This document shows positions 44,876-53,059 of a DNA stretch of 64,000 nucleotides, piece by piece. The DNA comes from Sedimentibacter sp. MB31-C6 (GTDB taxonomy: Bacteria; Bacillota; Clostridia; Tissierellales; Sedimentibacteraceae), in contig NZ_CP142396.1 of NCBI RefSeq assembly GCF_035934735.1, positions 806,001 through 870,000 of the forward strand, given 5' to 3'. The position numbers and the translations under genes were made by a program. Position 1 is the stretch's first letter. Each line of letters starts with the position of its first letter. Under the pieces are notes generated by a model. It was given only the letters and a program-made list of their open reading frames with translations, was not told the DNA's origin and ran no database searches.

Positions 44876-45325
44876 TTAAACATATTGTTTTAATATCTTA
44901 TTGTTAGAAACAAATTCTTCAATGTAAATTTCTTCTTTTTTATCTAATTCATATTTATATTTATCTAGTTCTTTTTCTTTTAATTTTTCAAGACTTGAAA
45001 TTTCCTTGTTTACATCAACAATTTCTCTTCTTTTTGCCTCTATTTTTTTATCTATTGCTTCTTTTTCTTTTTGTTTATCCTCAATATTTTTGAATATATT
45101 TTCCATATACATTTTATAATATAACATTTCTCCAACAGTTATCGATTTAGAAGATTTTTCGTTTAATTCAGTATTTGCAGTAGCGTACTTCATATTTAGA
45201 TTTCTAATATCTAGCTCAATTTGTCTTTTTTCATGATTGAAGTTTGACATTTCCATCCTTAAACTTTCTAAAATCTGTTCTTTTATTTCTAGAACTTTCT
45301 GTAGTGAAAAGTTGAATTTCTTCAT
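44876..45325 (-). CDS. fliJ: Flagellar export protein FliJ
   Basis: Coiled-coil stalk that links the FliI ATPase ring to the FlhA gate. The 149 residues are almost entirely helical, starting KKFNFSLQKVLEIKEQ, as is typical. AAGGAG precedes ATG 45325. It is separated from fliI by 125 bases that contain two tandem REP-like palindromes. Confidence 0.93.
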   Translation of the reverse strand: MKKFNFSLQKVLEIKEQILESLRMEMSNFNHEKRQIELDIRNLNMKYATANTELNEKSSKSITVGEMLYYKMYMENIFKNIEDKQKEKEAIDKKIEAKRREIVDVNKEISSLEKLKEKELDKYKYELDKKEEIYIEEFVSNNKILKQYV

Positions 45326-45367
45326 TTGTAACTCCTTTGTTTACGTGTGTGTAATGTGTAGCTACAA

Positions 45368-45394
45368 GCGGTACGCATACAATGCGTCCCCTAC
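45368..45394 (-). repeat. REP-like palindrome (fliI-fliJ gap, copy 1)
   Basis: Starts GCGGTACGCATAC and ends GCGTCCCCTAC; the stem is ACGCAT/ATGCGT type. It is a near-exact direct repeat of the copy at 45423-45449, 55 bases apart, and matches copy A at 5990 in inverted orientation. Confidence 0.82.
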
Positions 45395-45422
45395 GTTGTG
45401 TTCGTGTGATGTATTCAATCAA

Positions 45423-45449
45423 GCGGTACGCATGCAATGCGTCCCCTAC
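45423..45449 (-). repeat. REP-like palindrome (fliI-fliJ gap, copy 2)
   Basis: Starts GCGGTACGCATGC and ends GCGTCCCCTAC, one base from the fliI stop codon at 45451. It differs from copy 1 mainly at one loop base. Confidence 0.82.
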
Positions 45450-45450
45450 G

Positions 45451-46746
45451 TTAGATTTCTTCCATTAATTTCAAGACTTCTTCGTATGTATATTTTTCAT
45501 TTACTCCTTGTTTTAAAAAGCTGTTAACTTGGTCTATCTTTGTAATTGCTTCATCTAATTTTAAATTTGTACCCTTTTTATAAGCACCTATTGATATCAA
45601 ATCATAATTAGCATAATATACCGAAAGTATGTCTCTCAATTTTTTTGCGTTGTCATTTTGTTCTTCACTGACTATATCATTCATTAATCTTGAAATACTC
45701 GAATTTATATCTATTGCAGGATAATGATTGGAATTCGCAAGTTTCCTTGTTAGAACTATATGACCATCAACAATTCCTCTTACTGTATCAGAAATAGGTT
45801 CATTAGTATCATCCCCCTCAACTAAAACGGTATAAATTCCTGTTATTGAACCATTGTTGAATTTTCCACTTCTCTCCAACAACTTAGGTAGCTCTGCATA
45901 AATTGAAGGAGTATATCCTCTAGAAACTGGGGGCTCACCAGTAGCTAACCCAATTTCTCTTTGTGCCATAGCAAATCTAGTAAGGGAATCCATCATTAAC
46001 AATACGTCTTTACCTTTATCCTTAAAATACTCTGCAATAGTAGTTGCAACTAAAGCACACTTTACTCTAAGCATAGCTGGTTGGTCTGACGTAGCAACAA
46101 CTAGTATGGATCTTTTTAATCCTTCTTCACCTAAATCTTTATCAATAAACTCTCTTACTTCTCTTCCTCTTTCTCCAACTAACGCAATAACATTTATATC
46201 TGCTTTAACATTTTTTGCTACCATTCCTAATAATGTGCTTTTCCCAACACCGCTACCTGAAAATATACCCATACGTTGGCCTTTACCAATAGTTAAAAGA
46301 CCATCTATAGCTTTAACTCCAAAGCTTAAACTACTGTCTATTCTTGGTCTCGACAATGGATTAATATATTCATTTTCAACATAACAATATTCATTACAAC
46401 AAAATTCTTCGCCGCCATCCATAGGTTGTCCCTTAGCATCAACTATTCTGCCAATAAGAAAATCTCCAACTGGTATTTTTAATTTATGTTTTGTTGAAAT
46501 AACTGTGTTTCCAAGACCTATTCCTTTTATATCTTCATAAGGCATCAGTAATACTCTTCCATCATTGAAACCAACAACTTCTGCATCAACTTTTTTATCT
46601 TTATCAGTGTTTATTTCACAAACTTCTCCAATTTTATAATTTGTTCCTGTTGCTTCAATCATCATACCTGATATTCTTTTAACTTTGCCTATATAAGTAC
46701 ATAAGTCTTCTTTTACAATTGTTTCATGAAGCCTATTAAAATTCAC
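45451..46746 (-). CDS. fliI: Flagellar export ATPase FliI
   Basis: Energises export of flagellar proteins; F1-beta-like hexamer of 431 residues. The Walker A motif GSGVGKST lies near 164, ALVGERGREVREF near 190 and the Walker B segment DVLLMMDSLTRFA near 240. Normal length. The start lies one base beyond the fliH stop. Confidence 0.97.
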   Translation of the reverse strand: MNFNRLHETIVKEDLCTYIGKVKRISGMMIEATGTNYKIGEVCEINTDKDKKVDAEVVGFNDGRVLLMPYEDIKGIGLGNTVISTKHKLKIPVGDFLIGRIVDAKGQPMDGGEEFCCNEYCYVENEYINPLSRPRIDSSLSFGVKAIDGLLTIGKGQRMGIFSGSGVGKSTLLGMVAKNVKADINVIALVGERGREVREFIDKDLGEEGLKRSILVVATSDQPAMLRVKCALVATTIAEYFKDKGKDVLLMMDSLTRFAMAQREIGLATGEPPVSRGYTPSIYAELPKLLERSGKFNNGSITGIYTVLVEGDDTNEPISDTVRGIVDGHIVLTRKLANSNHYPAIDINSSISRLMNDIVSEEQNDNAKKLRDILSVYYANYDLISIGAYKKGTNLKLDEAITKIDQVNSFLKQGVNEKYTYEEVLKLMEEI

Positions 46747-46747
46747 G

Positions 46748-47521
46748 TTATATCTCCTGCTTATTTAATATTAAGTCCTTTAAATTTTTAAGTTGAGTAT
46801 CTATACTTGCATCTACTATATTGTCAGGTGTTTCTACAATACAACTTCCTTCGGATAATTCTTTTGATGCCTCTATTTTTACATCCTTTGAAATCTTTTT
46901 TAGTTCCTTTATTATAAATTTATCTGCTTCAATATTTTTACCTTCATCTTCGCTAGATACATAAACTTTAATCCATTCTACATTCTTATAATCTTTAATT
47001 ACGTCTTCAACAATTTTTGATATAACATCTTCTTGTAATTCTATTTTTTTACGTATTATTTTTTCTGCTATTTCAATTGATATTTTTTCCAATTTATCTT
47101 CATATTTGGATATTATATTTTGTTTTTCTCTTTCTATTGATTCTATCATGCTATTAATTTCATTAATTTTAGACTTATTTATATTATTAAGTTCAATAGA
47201 AACTTCTTCTTTACCTAAATTATATCCTTCTTCATATCCCTTGCTTTTGCCAATTTCCAAACCAGCATTAAATCCTTCTTCATATCCTCTATTTTTTTGT
47301 TCTATAATTTCAGATTGAGCATTTCTTTTTGCTGTTTTTATAATTTTTTCTGCTTCTTCATTTGCTTCAGTCAATATGACTTCTCTTTGATTATATATTT
47401 CATATATATCTTCTTTAGGACAATCAACAAACTTAGGTGCGGTTTTTTCTACTTTCTTTTTATTGCTACTGTCATCAAAAAATACATTTTCCGCCTTAAT
47501 TATACTAGACAATAACATCAT
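46748..47521 (-). CDS. fliH: Flagellar assembly protein FliH
   Basis: Regulatory partner of FliI that tethers it to the C ring. The 257 residues contain an N-terminal tether, a long coiled coil with glycine-spaced repeats (YEEGFNAGLEIGKSKGYEEG, near 81-100), and a C-terminal domain like the ATP-synthase peripheral stalk. It overlaps the fliG end by 17 bases. Confidence 0.92.
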   Translation of the reverse strand: MMLLSSIIKAENVFFDDSSNKKKVEKTAPKFVDCPKEDIYEIYNQREVILTEANEEAEKIIKTAKRNAQSEIIEQKNRGYEEGFNAGLEIGKSKGYEEGYNLGKEEVSIELNNINKSKINEINSMIESIEREKQNIISKYEDKLEKISIEIAEKIIRKKIELQEDVISKIVEDVIKDYKNVEWIKVYVSSEDEGKNIEADKFIIKELKKISKDVKIEASKELSEGSCIVETPDNIVDASIDTQLKNLKDLILNKQEI

Positions 47522-48512
47522 CCTTTCCGCCTTTAGCTATATATAATTCTCCCTCTTCCTCTAAACGTCTTATTACTGAAACTATTCTTTGCTGAGCTTC
47601 TTCGACATCTCTCAATCTTAGGTTGTGAGTATATTCTAATTCAGATTTTATAGTATCTACCATCTTTGTTGACATATTGTTGAATAATACTTCTGTAACT
47701 TCTTTATTTGAACCTTTAATAGCATAAACTAAATCTTTATTATCAACTTCACGCAAGAATCTTTGTATACCCATTGAATCTAATAAAACAATATCTTCAA
47801 ATACAAACATTCTCTTTCTTATTTCATCAGCAAGTTTAACATCTTTTTTGTTCAACTCATCAAATATGTATTTTTCATTACTTCTATCCATATTGTTCAT
47901 AATATCTGCAATATAATTTACTCCACCAATTTCGGTATAATCGACTGATATTATCGAGTTGAATTTCTTTCGTAAAGCTTCTTCTACATTCTTTATAATT
48001 TCAGGTGATGTTCTATCCATTTTAGCAATTTTCTCTACTACTGTTATCCTTTTTTCCTTTGGAAGTTCAGCTATAACTGCTGAAGCTTGATCTGCTCTTG
48101 CATAGGATAAAATTAAAGCTATCGTTTGAGGATGCTCATTCTGAATAATTGTCAAAAGGTTCTTATAATCTGCCTTTCTTATAAATTCAAATGATTTAGT
48201 CCTTAAAGTCTTTGTTACTCTTTCCAAAAGACTTGAGGCAACCTGTGAACCAAAGGCTTTTTCCAACACATTTTTCGCATATTCAAAACCACCTTCGGTG
48301 ATTACCTTTTGGGTTAAACACAAATCATAAAAATCTTTTAATATTCCTTCCATATCAGTAGGATTTAAATGCTGCAGTCTTGATATTTCATATGTAAGTT
48401 GCTCTATTTCGTCTTCTTTAAGATTTTTGTATATTTTTGATGCATCTTCAGCACCAAGAGAAATTATTATTGCTGCAGCTTTTTGTTTTCCTGTTAATTT
48501 AGTTTCTGCCAT
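47505..48512 (-). CDS. fliG: Flagellar motor switch protein FliG
   Basis: Torque-generating C-ring protein. The likely product is 335 residues from ATG 48512, one base after the fliF stop; ATG 48521, three residues longer, is possible. The N-terminal domain binds FliF (AAAIIISLGAEDASKIYK), the middle contains EHPQTIALIL, and the C-terminal motor domain (about 235-330) has DIVLLDSMGIQRFLREVD with the charged stator-facing residues. Confidence 0.96.
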   Translation of the reverse strand: MAETKLTGKQKAAAIIISLGAEDASKIYKNLKEDEIEQLTYEISRLQHLNPTDMEGILKDFYDLCLTQKVITEGGFEYAKNVLEKAFGSQVASSLLERVTKTLRTKSFEFIRKADYKNLLTIIQNEHPQTIALILSYARADQASAVIAELPKEKRITVVEKIAKMDRTSPEIIKNVEEALRKKFNSIISVDYTEIGGVNYIADIMNNMDRSNEKYIFDELNKKDVKLADEIRKRMFVFEDIVLLDSMGIQRFLREVDNKDLVYAIKGSNKEVTEVLFNNMSTKMVDTIKSELEYTHNLRLRDVEEAQQRIVSVIRRLEEEGELYIAKGGKDDVIV

Positions 48513-48513
48513 A

Positions 48514-50070
48514 TTAATCATCTTCTCCCTTGAGCCATGTTCTGATAAGCTGTGATGCTATCTCTGGATTAGTATTTGTAAATTCTTTAATTTGCTTAAC
48601 CATCACTTGTTCTTGAGTTTCTTGTAATTTAATTTCATCTTGTATTTCGTCCCATGAGAAATTTTCTGTTTGATTTGCCACAACATTCTCATTTGCTTTT
48701 TTCTTTCTTTTCTTTCTTATAATTACACTTATTATGAAAATTAATATTGCCACTAATGCTAAAGCTATACCGCCATATATGAGTATTTTACTCATCATGT
48801 TAGCTTCTGAAGGGTCAGTTACTGCTACAGGTACAGTAGGTGAATCTGGATCATAAAACTTCATATTATGTAATGCTATTTTTTCAGCTTCTACCCCTGA
48901 AGAAAATGCAACTAATTGTCTTACTTCGTCTGTCTCATCATCACTCATACTAGCTTTATTAATTGCTACAGCAACAGTTAATTCATCTATATTTCCTGGG
49001 TTATACTCTATTTGTTCTTTTAATTGACTTACTAAATAGTTAATAGTATTGGAGTCTTTGAAATAAATATCATCACCTTCAATAGTAACTCCAGGATATG
49101 TAGGTACTTCTGCATTTGTTTCAGCCCCTGGTATTCCTTCTACAACTTCACCAGGACCAGCAATTTCTCTTTCATTTTGGGTATCGCTTGGTACTCCCAA
49201 CTTAGTTTCTTCATCTGGTAAATACTGCAATATTTCACTTATTTTTTTATCAAAATTAATTGTGCATTTTGCTGAAACTTGCACATTTTCAGGACCATAC
49301 ATGGTTGATAATAATTCAAAAGCACTTTTTTCAATTTCTTTTTCAAATTCCTTTTCGATTTCTAGCTTTAACTTAATCTTATTAGTTTGTAAAACTTCAT
49401 CATTAACTTTTAAGCTATTTCCATCAGTATCAATAATTGCAACATTTTCTTCTTTCAATCCTTCTACACTTTTACACACAAGTTGGATAATTCCATCAGT
49501 TTGTGAGTTTGTTAGAGATTTTCCATTTACTAGGTTTAACTTTACTGATGCTGAAGATTCACTTCTATCAGTTTCCCAAGCAAAACTTTTATCTTCTGGT
49601 AGATTGATTGTAACTATTACTTCTTTAACTCCATTAATAGTTTTTATAGAATCTTGAAGCCTTTCTTGTAATTGAAAAACTTCGTATTGCCTTTTTTCGT
49701 AGTCTGTAGTCATAAAGTCAATGTTTTGAGTAAACACATCATAGTTTGAACCAGTTCTTGGGTGACCACTTTGGGCAAGTTGCATTCTTAATATACTTTC
49801 CTGTTCTTCAGGAATCAATATCGAACCATCATTATTATATTTATAATCAATTTTATTTTCTTGGAGCTGTTGCAAGACCTCAACGGATTCCTCTTGATCG
49901 ATGTTTTTAAATAATACTACATATTCTTTATTATTTAATATGAATGCTAGTATTAGTGCCATAACTATAAGACCTGTTACACCACCTATTATAAGGTTTC
50001 TGTTTTTCTTACTAAGTTTACTCCAAAATTCAGTTATATTTTTACCTATATTTTTCAATTGTTCTATCAT
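48514..50070 (-). CDS. fliF: Flagellar MS-ring protein FliF
   Basis: Forms the membrane ring that nucleates the basal body. The 518 residues have an N-terminal membrane helix (about 26-46), the ring-building domains with LAQSGHPRTGSNYDVF, a second membrane helix (about 430-450) and a C-terminal FliG-binding tail ending WLKGEDD. Normal length. It lies 48 bases after fliE. Confidence 0.96.
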   Translation of the reverse strand: MIEQLKNIGKNITEFWSKLSKKNRNLIIGGVTGLIVMALILAFILNNKEYVVLFKNIDQEESVEVLQQLQENKIDYKYNNDGSILIPEEQESILRMQLAQSGHPRTGSNYDVFTQNIDFMTTDYEKRQYEVFQLQERLQDSIKTINGVKEVIVTINLPEDKSFAWETDRSESSASVKLNLVNGKSLTNSQTDGIIQLVCKSVEGLKEENVAIIDTDGNSLKVNDEVLQTNKIKLKLEIEKEFEKEIEKSAFELLSTMYGPENVQVSAKCTINFDKKISEILQYLPDEETKLGVPSDTQNEREIAGPGEVVEGIPGAETNAEVPTYPGVTIEGDDIYFKDSNTINYLVSQLKEQIEYNPGNIDELTVAVAINKASMSDDETDEVRQLVAFSSGVEAEKIALHNMKFYDPDSPTVPVAVTDPSEANMMSKILIYGGIALALVAILIFIISVIIRKKRKKKANENVVANQTENFSWDEIQDEIKLQETQEQVMVKQIKEFTNTNPEIASQLIRTWLKGEDD

Positions 50071-50118
50071 TTACATAGCTCCTACATTATGTATGTGATT
50101 TTCACTGACTTGTTCACA

Positions 50119-50418
50119 TTAAACATTTACCCTCATTATTTCATTGTATGCATCTAATGCTTTATTTCTTAACTGTAATACTAAATCTAAAGACAATTGT
50201 GCCTTTTGAGTATTTATCATTAAATTATGTAAATCATCGCTATTTCCAACAGATAAATTATATATATCTTCGTCAACTTTATTCTCTGCTTCTACGTAAT
50301 CGTTCAATGCTTCACTGAAAATCGACTTAAATGATAGTTCATTAGTATTATTATTTGTACTATCATGTTTCTTTATGTCATTTATTCCATTTATTAGTTG
50401 TATAGGTTCTATAAACAT
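50119..50418 (-). CDS. fliE: Flagellar hook-basal body junction protein FliE
   Basis: First exported protein, joining the MS ring and rod. The 99 residues carry the C-terminal family helix (LMINTQKAQLSLDLVLQLRN and AYNEIMRVNV). Length is normal. It follows flgC by two bases. Confidence 0.94.
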   Translation of the reverse strand: MFIEPIQLINGINDIKKHDSTNNNTNELSFKSIFSEALNDYVEAENKVDEDIYNLSVGNSDDLHNLMINTQKAQLSLDLVLQLRNKALDAYNEIMRVNV

Positions 50419-50420
50419 TA

Positions 50421-50858
50421 TTACCTCCCAATTTCTAAAGCTTTTGAAGCCATTTGCTTCATTGTATTTAGTGCTGTTACATTAGCCTGATACGCTCTAT
50501 ACGCTTCCATCATATCTACTGTTTCCTTTAAAGAATCTACATTAGGCATATTTACATATCCATTTTCATCTGCATCAGGATGCTCTGGATTGTAGACAAG
50601 TTTAAACTCACTTTGATCTTCTACTATATCAGAAACTTCAACTCCACCAACTTTATGTTCATCTAAGTTATTAATTAGCATATTTTTAAAGTTATTTGAA
50701 CCTGTAGACGAAAGAACTATCATTTTTCTTCTATAAGGTCCTCCTGCTTCAGTTCTCGTTGTATCAATATTAGCAATGTTCTCTGCTATTATATCCATCC
50801 TAAATTTTTGTGCAGTAAGTCCTGACCCGCTAATATTTAAAGATTGCAAAAAAGACAT
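50421..50858 (-). CDS. flgC: Flagellar basal-body rod protein FlgC
   Basis: Proximal rod protein of 145 residues. The N-terminal motif DIIAENIANIDTTRTEAGGP near 22 and the C-terminal helix (VDMMEAYRAYQANVTALNTM) are characteristic. It lies 12 bases after flgB. Confidence 0.96.
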   Translation of the reverse strand: MSFLQSLNISGSGLTAQKFRMDIIAENIANIDTTRTEAGGPYRRKMIVLSSTGSNNFKNMLINNLDEHKVGGVEVSDIVEDQSEFKLVYNPEHPDADENGYVNMPNVDSLKETVDMMEAYRAYQANVTALNTMKQMASKALEIGR

Positions 50859-50870
50859 AGTTACCCCCTA

Positions 50871-51263
50871 TTATTTTTTTCCTTCTGAAATTACAGATGA
50901 AAGTTTTGAAAAATAAGAATTGATTTCAGTTACTGTATACATATACTGAAGTTGTGTTTTTGCAAGTTGTAAATTTTCCTTCTCTAAATCAACATTATTT
51001 CCATCTAGGCGAAGTGATTGTTCGTCATTTTCCCCTATAATAATGTTGCTAGATTGGATCTTTTCTTTTATGGTGGAAGATTTATCTTTTTCAGAAATGT
51101 TTGTTAATTTGTTTTTTAACTGGCTTTCGAAATCTACATATTTGCTTTTATATCCCGGTGTGGAATAATTAGCAATATTTTCCATTGAGATTTGCTGTCT
51201 TAACCATAATCCATCTATACTTTTATTTAGCATAGCAAAATTAATGTTTTTTTCGATAATCAT
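50871..51263 (-). CDS. flgB: Flagellar basal-body rod protein FlgB
   Basis: Proximal rod protein and first gene of the main flagellar operon. I place the start at ATG 51263, behind GGGGTG. A longer open frame to 51368 would run through the terminator hairpin and is rejected. The 130 residues contain ISMENIANYSTPGYKSK near 25 and the C-terminal helix ending SKLSSVISEGKK. Expression is governed by the SigA promoter, c-di-GMP riboswitch and terminator upstream. Confidence 0.95.
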   Translation of the reverse strand: MIIEKNINFAMLNKSIDGLWLRQQISMENIANYSTPGYKSKYVDFESQLKNKLTNISEKDKSSTIKEKIQSSNIIIGENDEQSLRLDGNNVDLEKENLQLAKTQLQYMYTVTEINSYFSKLSSVISEGKK

Positions 51264-51291
51264 GTTACACCCCCTGAAACAAGTATTTTGC

Positions 51292-51330
51292 AAAAAAAAC
51301 CATAGTATTATATTAAATATTATACTATGG
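51292..51330 (-). terminator. Riboswitch-controlled intrinsic terminator before flgB
   Basis: On the minus strand a long hairpin closes with CCATAGTAT / ATACTATGG (51300-51308 and 51322-51330), followed by eight T (51292-51299). It lies in the flgB leader, so full readthrough is needed to express the operon. Its 5' arm overlaps a segment that can pair instead with the riboswitch. Confidence 0.92.
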
Positions 51331-51392
51331 AGCCAGCTTAAAATCGAAGGCATATCAAAATATACCAATGCAAATTGATATTTACATTATTC

Positions 51393-51478
51393 GAGCAACT
51401 GGCTACCATAGATTTTTCTAGAATTATCTTTAGGCCCTATAGCTTTGTGTCTTTACCTTTCGATAAATTTACCTTTTT
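51393..51478 (-). promoter_or_regulatory. Cyclic-di-GMP-I (GEMM) riboswitch controlling the flgB operon
   Basis: Minus-strand RNA carries the core features of the c-di-GMP-I aptamer: GGTAAA, a CGAAAG tetraloop hairpin, ACACAAAGC, GGGCCTAA, and then GGTAGCCAG. The 3' segment CTATGGTAGCCAG (51399-51411) can pair with CTGGCTCCATAG (51325-51336), leaving one U bulged. That second segment includes six bases of the terminator's 5' arm. Pairing is thus an antiterminator, and ligand binding, which uses the same aptamer segment, should free the terminator. This predicts an OFF switch, as reported upstream of flgB in Clostridioides difficile. Confidence 0.88.
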
Positions 51479-51526
51479 TTGAATATTATTCTATTATTTC
51501 AAATATTAACTTAATTAATTATACAC

Positions 51527-51555
51527 ATTATATATTAATAACAACAAAAATGCAA
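51527..51555 (-). promoter_or_regulatory. SigA promoter of the main flagellar operon
   Basis: Minus strand: TTGCAT (51550-51555), 17-base spacer, TATAAT (51527-51532). Transcription would start near 51520, just upstream of the riboswitch, giving a leader of about 255 bases before flgB. The rest of the 483-base flgB-csrA gap, up to the csrA terminator, shows nothing else that I can name. Confidence 0.8.
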
Positions 51556-51699
51556 GCTTTTTCGACATTAAATGACATTAATTTTTAATATTTATTATTG
51601 CATTAAGAGTTGATATGTATATATATTCCTAATTTATAAATTTGCTATGAAAAAAATTGCAATTTTCCTTTATTGTTTACTGACATAATTAAATTTTTA

Positions 51700-51757
51700 A
51701 CAAAAAATAATTTGTATAAATATGTGTCAGGATGTATTTATACAAATTATTTTTTGT
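51700..51757 (-). terminator. Terminator overlapping the end of csrA
   Basis: A perfect 23-base inverted repeat (51700-51722 and 51735-51757) around a 12-base loop, with T-rich 3' arms in both directions. The csrA stop codon (51747-51749) lies inside the arm, so the last three csrA codons are part of the hairpin. It should end the flgM-to-csrA transcript. Confidence 0.8.
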
Positions 51758-51980
51758 TCTTTAATTTATTTTTTATACTGTTAACAACTTCTAAATTAGT
51801 TTTTTCTGAAGCTGTTATATTAAATTCACAGGTTTCAGCAAGTTCTTTTCTAGTAATATTAATTTCCTTAGGTGCATTTATACATATTTTAACCTTATCT
51901 GAAGATATTTCAGAAATAATTATTTCTATATCATCTCCTATAAGTATTGACTCTGATTCTTTTCTTTTTATAACTAGCAT
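51747..51980 (-). CDS. csrA: Translational regulator CsrA
   Basis: RNA-binding repressor of flagellin translation. The 77 residues follow the family plan ([37 protein letters not shown]). The start overlaps the fliW stop by one base. In Firmicutes free FliW binds CsrA and releases it from the hag leader; the matching hairpin is at 2282-2293. The C-terminus is a short Lys-rich tail. Confidence 0.96.
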   Translation of the reverse strand: MLVIKRKESESILIGDDIEIIISEISSDKVKICINAPKEINITRKELAETCEFNITASEKTNLEVVNSIKNKLKNKK

Positions 51981-52414
51981 TATATATCCTCCTCAGTGCT
52001 AAATAAAGGACACCTTAGAGGATAGGTATTTTGAAGTATTACTTGCTTTGCTATTTTTAATTCAGGATTAATGGCTATTGGGCTTTTTAAATTGATTACT
52101 GAGTTTTGAATTTCATCTCTTATTATTGCAATAACCAAAAACTTTAATTCTATTTCTAAGTTAACTTTTAATTCACTTAAATCTTCTTCATTCAAAATTG
52201 GTTTATATGTATTAAAAACATAATATGGGTCTACTAATACAAAAGATAATTCCTTATTGTCAATAGATTGAAGATACATAATATCATCTTCAGGATTATC
52301 TTTTAATATTAAATAATCAGTATAATCTTCAAAACCATACATACCTTTTGTAAATCTAATTATATCTTTTTCTTCTGCTTTTATTTCTCCATAGTCTCTT
52401 GTTTTAATTATCAT
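51980..52414 (-). CDS. fliW: Flagellar assembly factor FliW
   Basis: CsrA antagonist that also binds flagellin. The 144 residues begin [15 protein letters not shown] and contain [17 protein letters not shown] and the late [17 protein letters not shown], all typical. It lies directly before csrA, as is usual, and 9 bases after the DUF6470-type gene. Confidence 0.95.
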   Translation of the reverse strand: MIIKTRDYGEIKAEEKDIIRFTKGMYGFEDYTDYLILKDNPEDDIMYLQSIDNKELSFVLVDPYYVFNTYKPILNEEDLSELKVNLEIELKFLVIAIIRDEIQNSVINLKSPIAINPELKIAKQVILQNTYPLRCPLFSTEEDI

Positions 52415-52423
52415 AAATTCACC

Positions 52424-53032
52424 TTAAATTTTTTCATCGATTGGTTTGTATGTTGGATCAGCGCTTGGAGGAACAAATATTGGGGTTCCTACATAATTAA
52501 TTTCTACCCTTGGGTATTCATTAATTATAAATTCTATACTACCAGGAATGAATTCTATTTGAGGCCTATTAATATTCCAATCAAAATTTAATTCATCCAT
52601 ATTGTACTTAACTGATAATTCATATGGTTCCCAAGATATATCAGGTCCCACTTTGGGACTAAATCCTAGATTAAAATTAACATCACTATAAAATTTTCTT
52701 AATGCAATTTCTGGTATGGGGTTACCCATAAGGTCAATATTAAGCATTAAGTTTCCTTCTTCAGCATAATTTGCTGTTGCTTTATATGCTGCTTGAATCC
52801 CTTTTTCAGCATAATCCTCTACTGATCTCATTGCACTCTTTATTCCAGCAGAATACCTTGCTTCAACAGTATCTATATTTAATTTAGTAGGCTTAACACG
52901 CATTTGTAAGCCGCCTTTATTACGTGTAACCTCTACATTTGCATTTGCATTAACCATTTCTACACGCGCATTATTAACTTTTAATTCCATTGACATAGGG
53001 ATGGTTTTTATCTCCAAAAGTGGTTCCATCAT
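52424..53032 (-). CDS. DUF6470-type protein (YviE-like) of the flgL-fliW segment
   Basis: A 202-residue beta-rich protein of unknown function located between flgL and fliW, the place held by yviE in Bacillus subtilis. It has alternating hydrophobic strands with many Pro and Asn, and a segment DTVEARYSAGIKSAMRSVED near 57 (in part) that forms the only clear helix. I take ATG 53032, eight bases after GGAG. No catalytic motif is seen. Confidence 0.75.
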   Translation of the reverse strand: MMEPLLEIKTIPMSMELKVNNARVEMVNANANVEVTRNKGGLQMRVKPTKLNIDTVEARYSAGIKSAMRSVEDYAEKGIQAAYKATANYAEEGNLMLNIDLMGNPIPEIALRKFYSDVNFNLGFSPKVGPDISWEPYELSVKYNMDELNFDWNINRPQIEFIPGSIEFIINEYPRVEINYVGTPIFVPPSADPTYKPIDEKI

Positions 53033-53059
53033 ATATATCACTCCTTTTTAATTTTATAA

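Noticed and set aside
45368-45449. Palindrome pair as a minimal CRISPR array
   Set aside because: Only two units, the repeat is itself a full palindrome of REP type, and no cas genes are present.
45231-45527. Short open frames on both strands across the fliI-fliJ gap
   Set aside because: They consist of the two palindromes and antisense or out-of-frame parts of fliI and fliJ.
51264-51368. Longer flgB start with a hydrophobic N-terminus
   Set aside because: The extra 35 codons run through the terminator hairpin of the leader, and rod proteins have no such segment; ATG 51263 has its own ribosome site.
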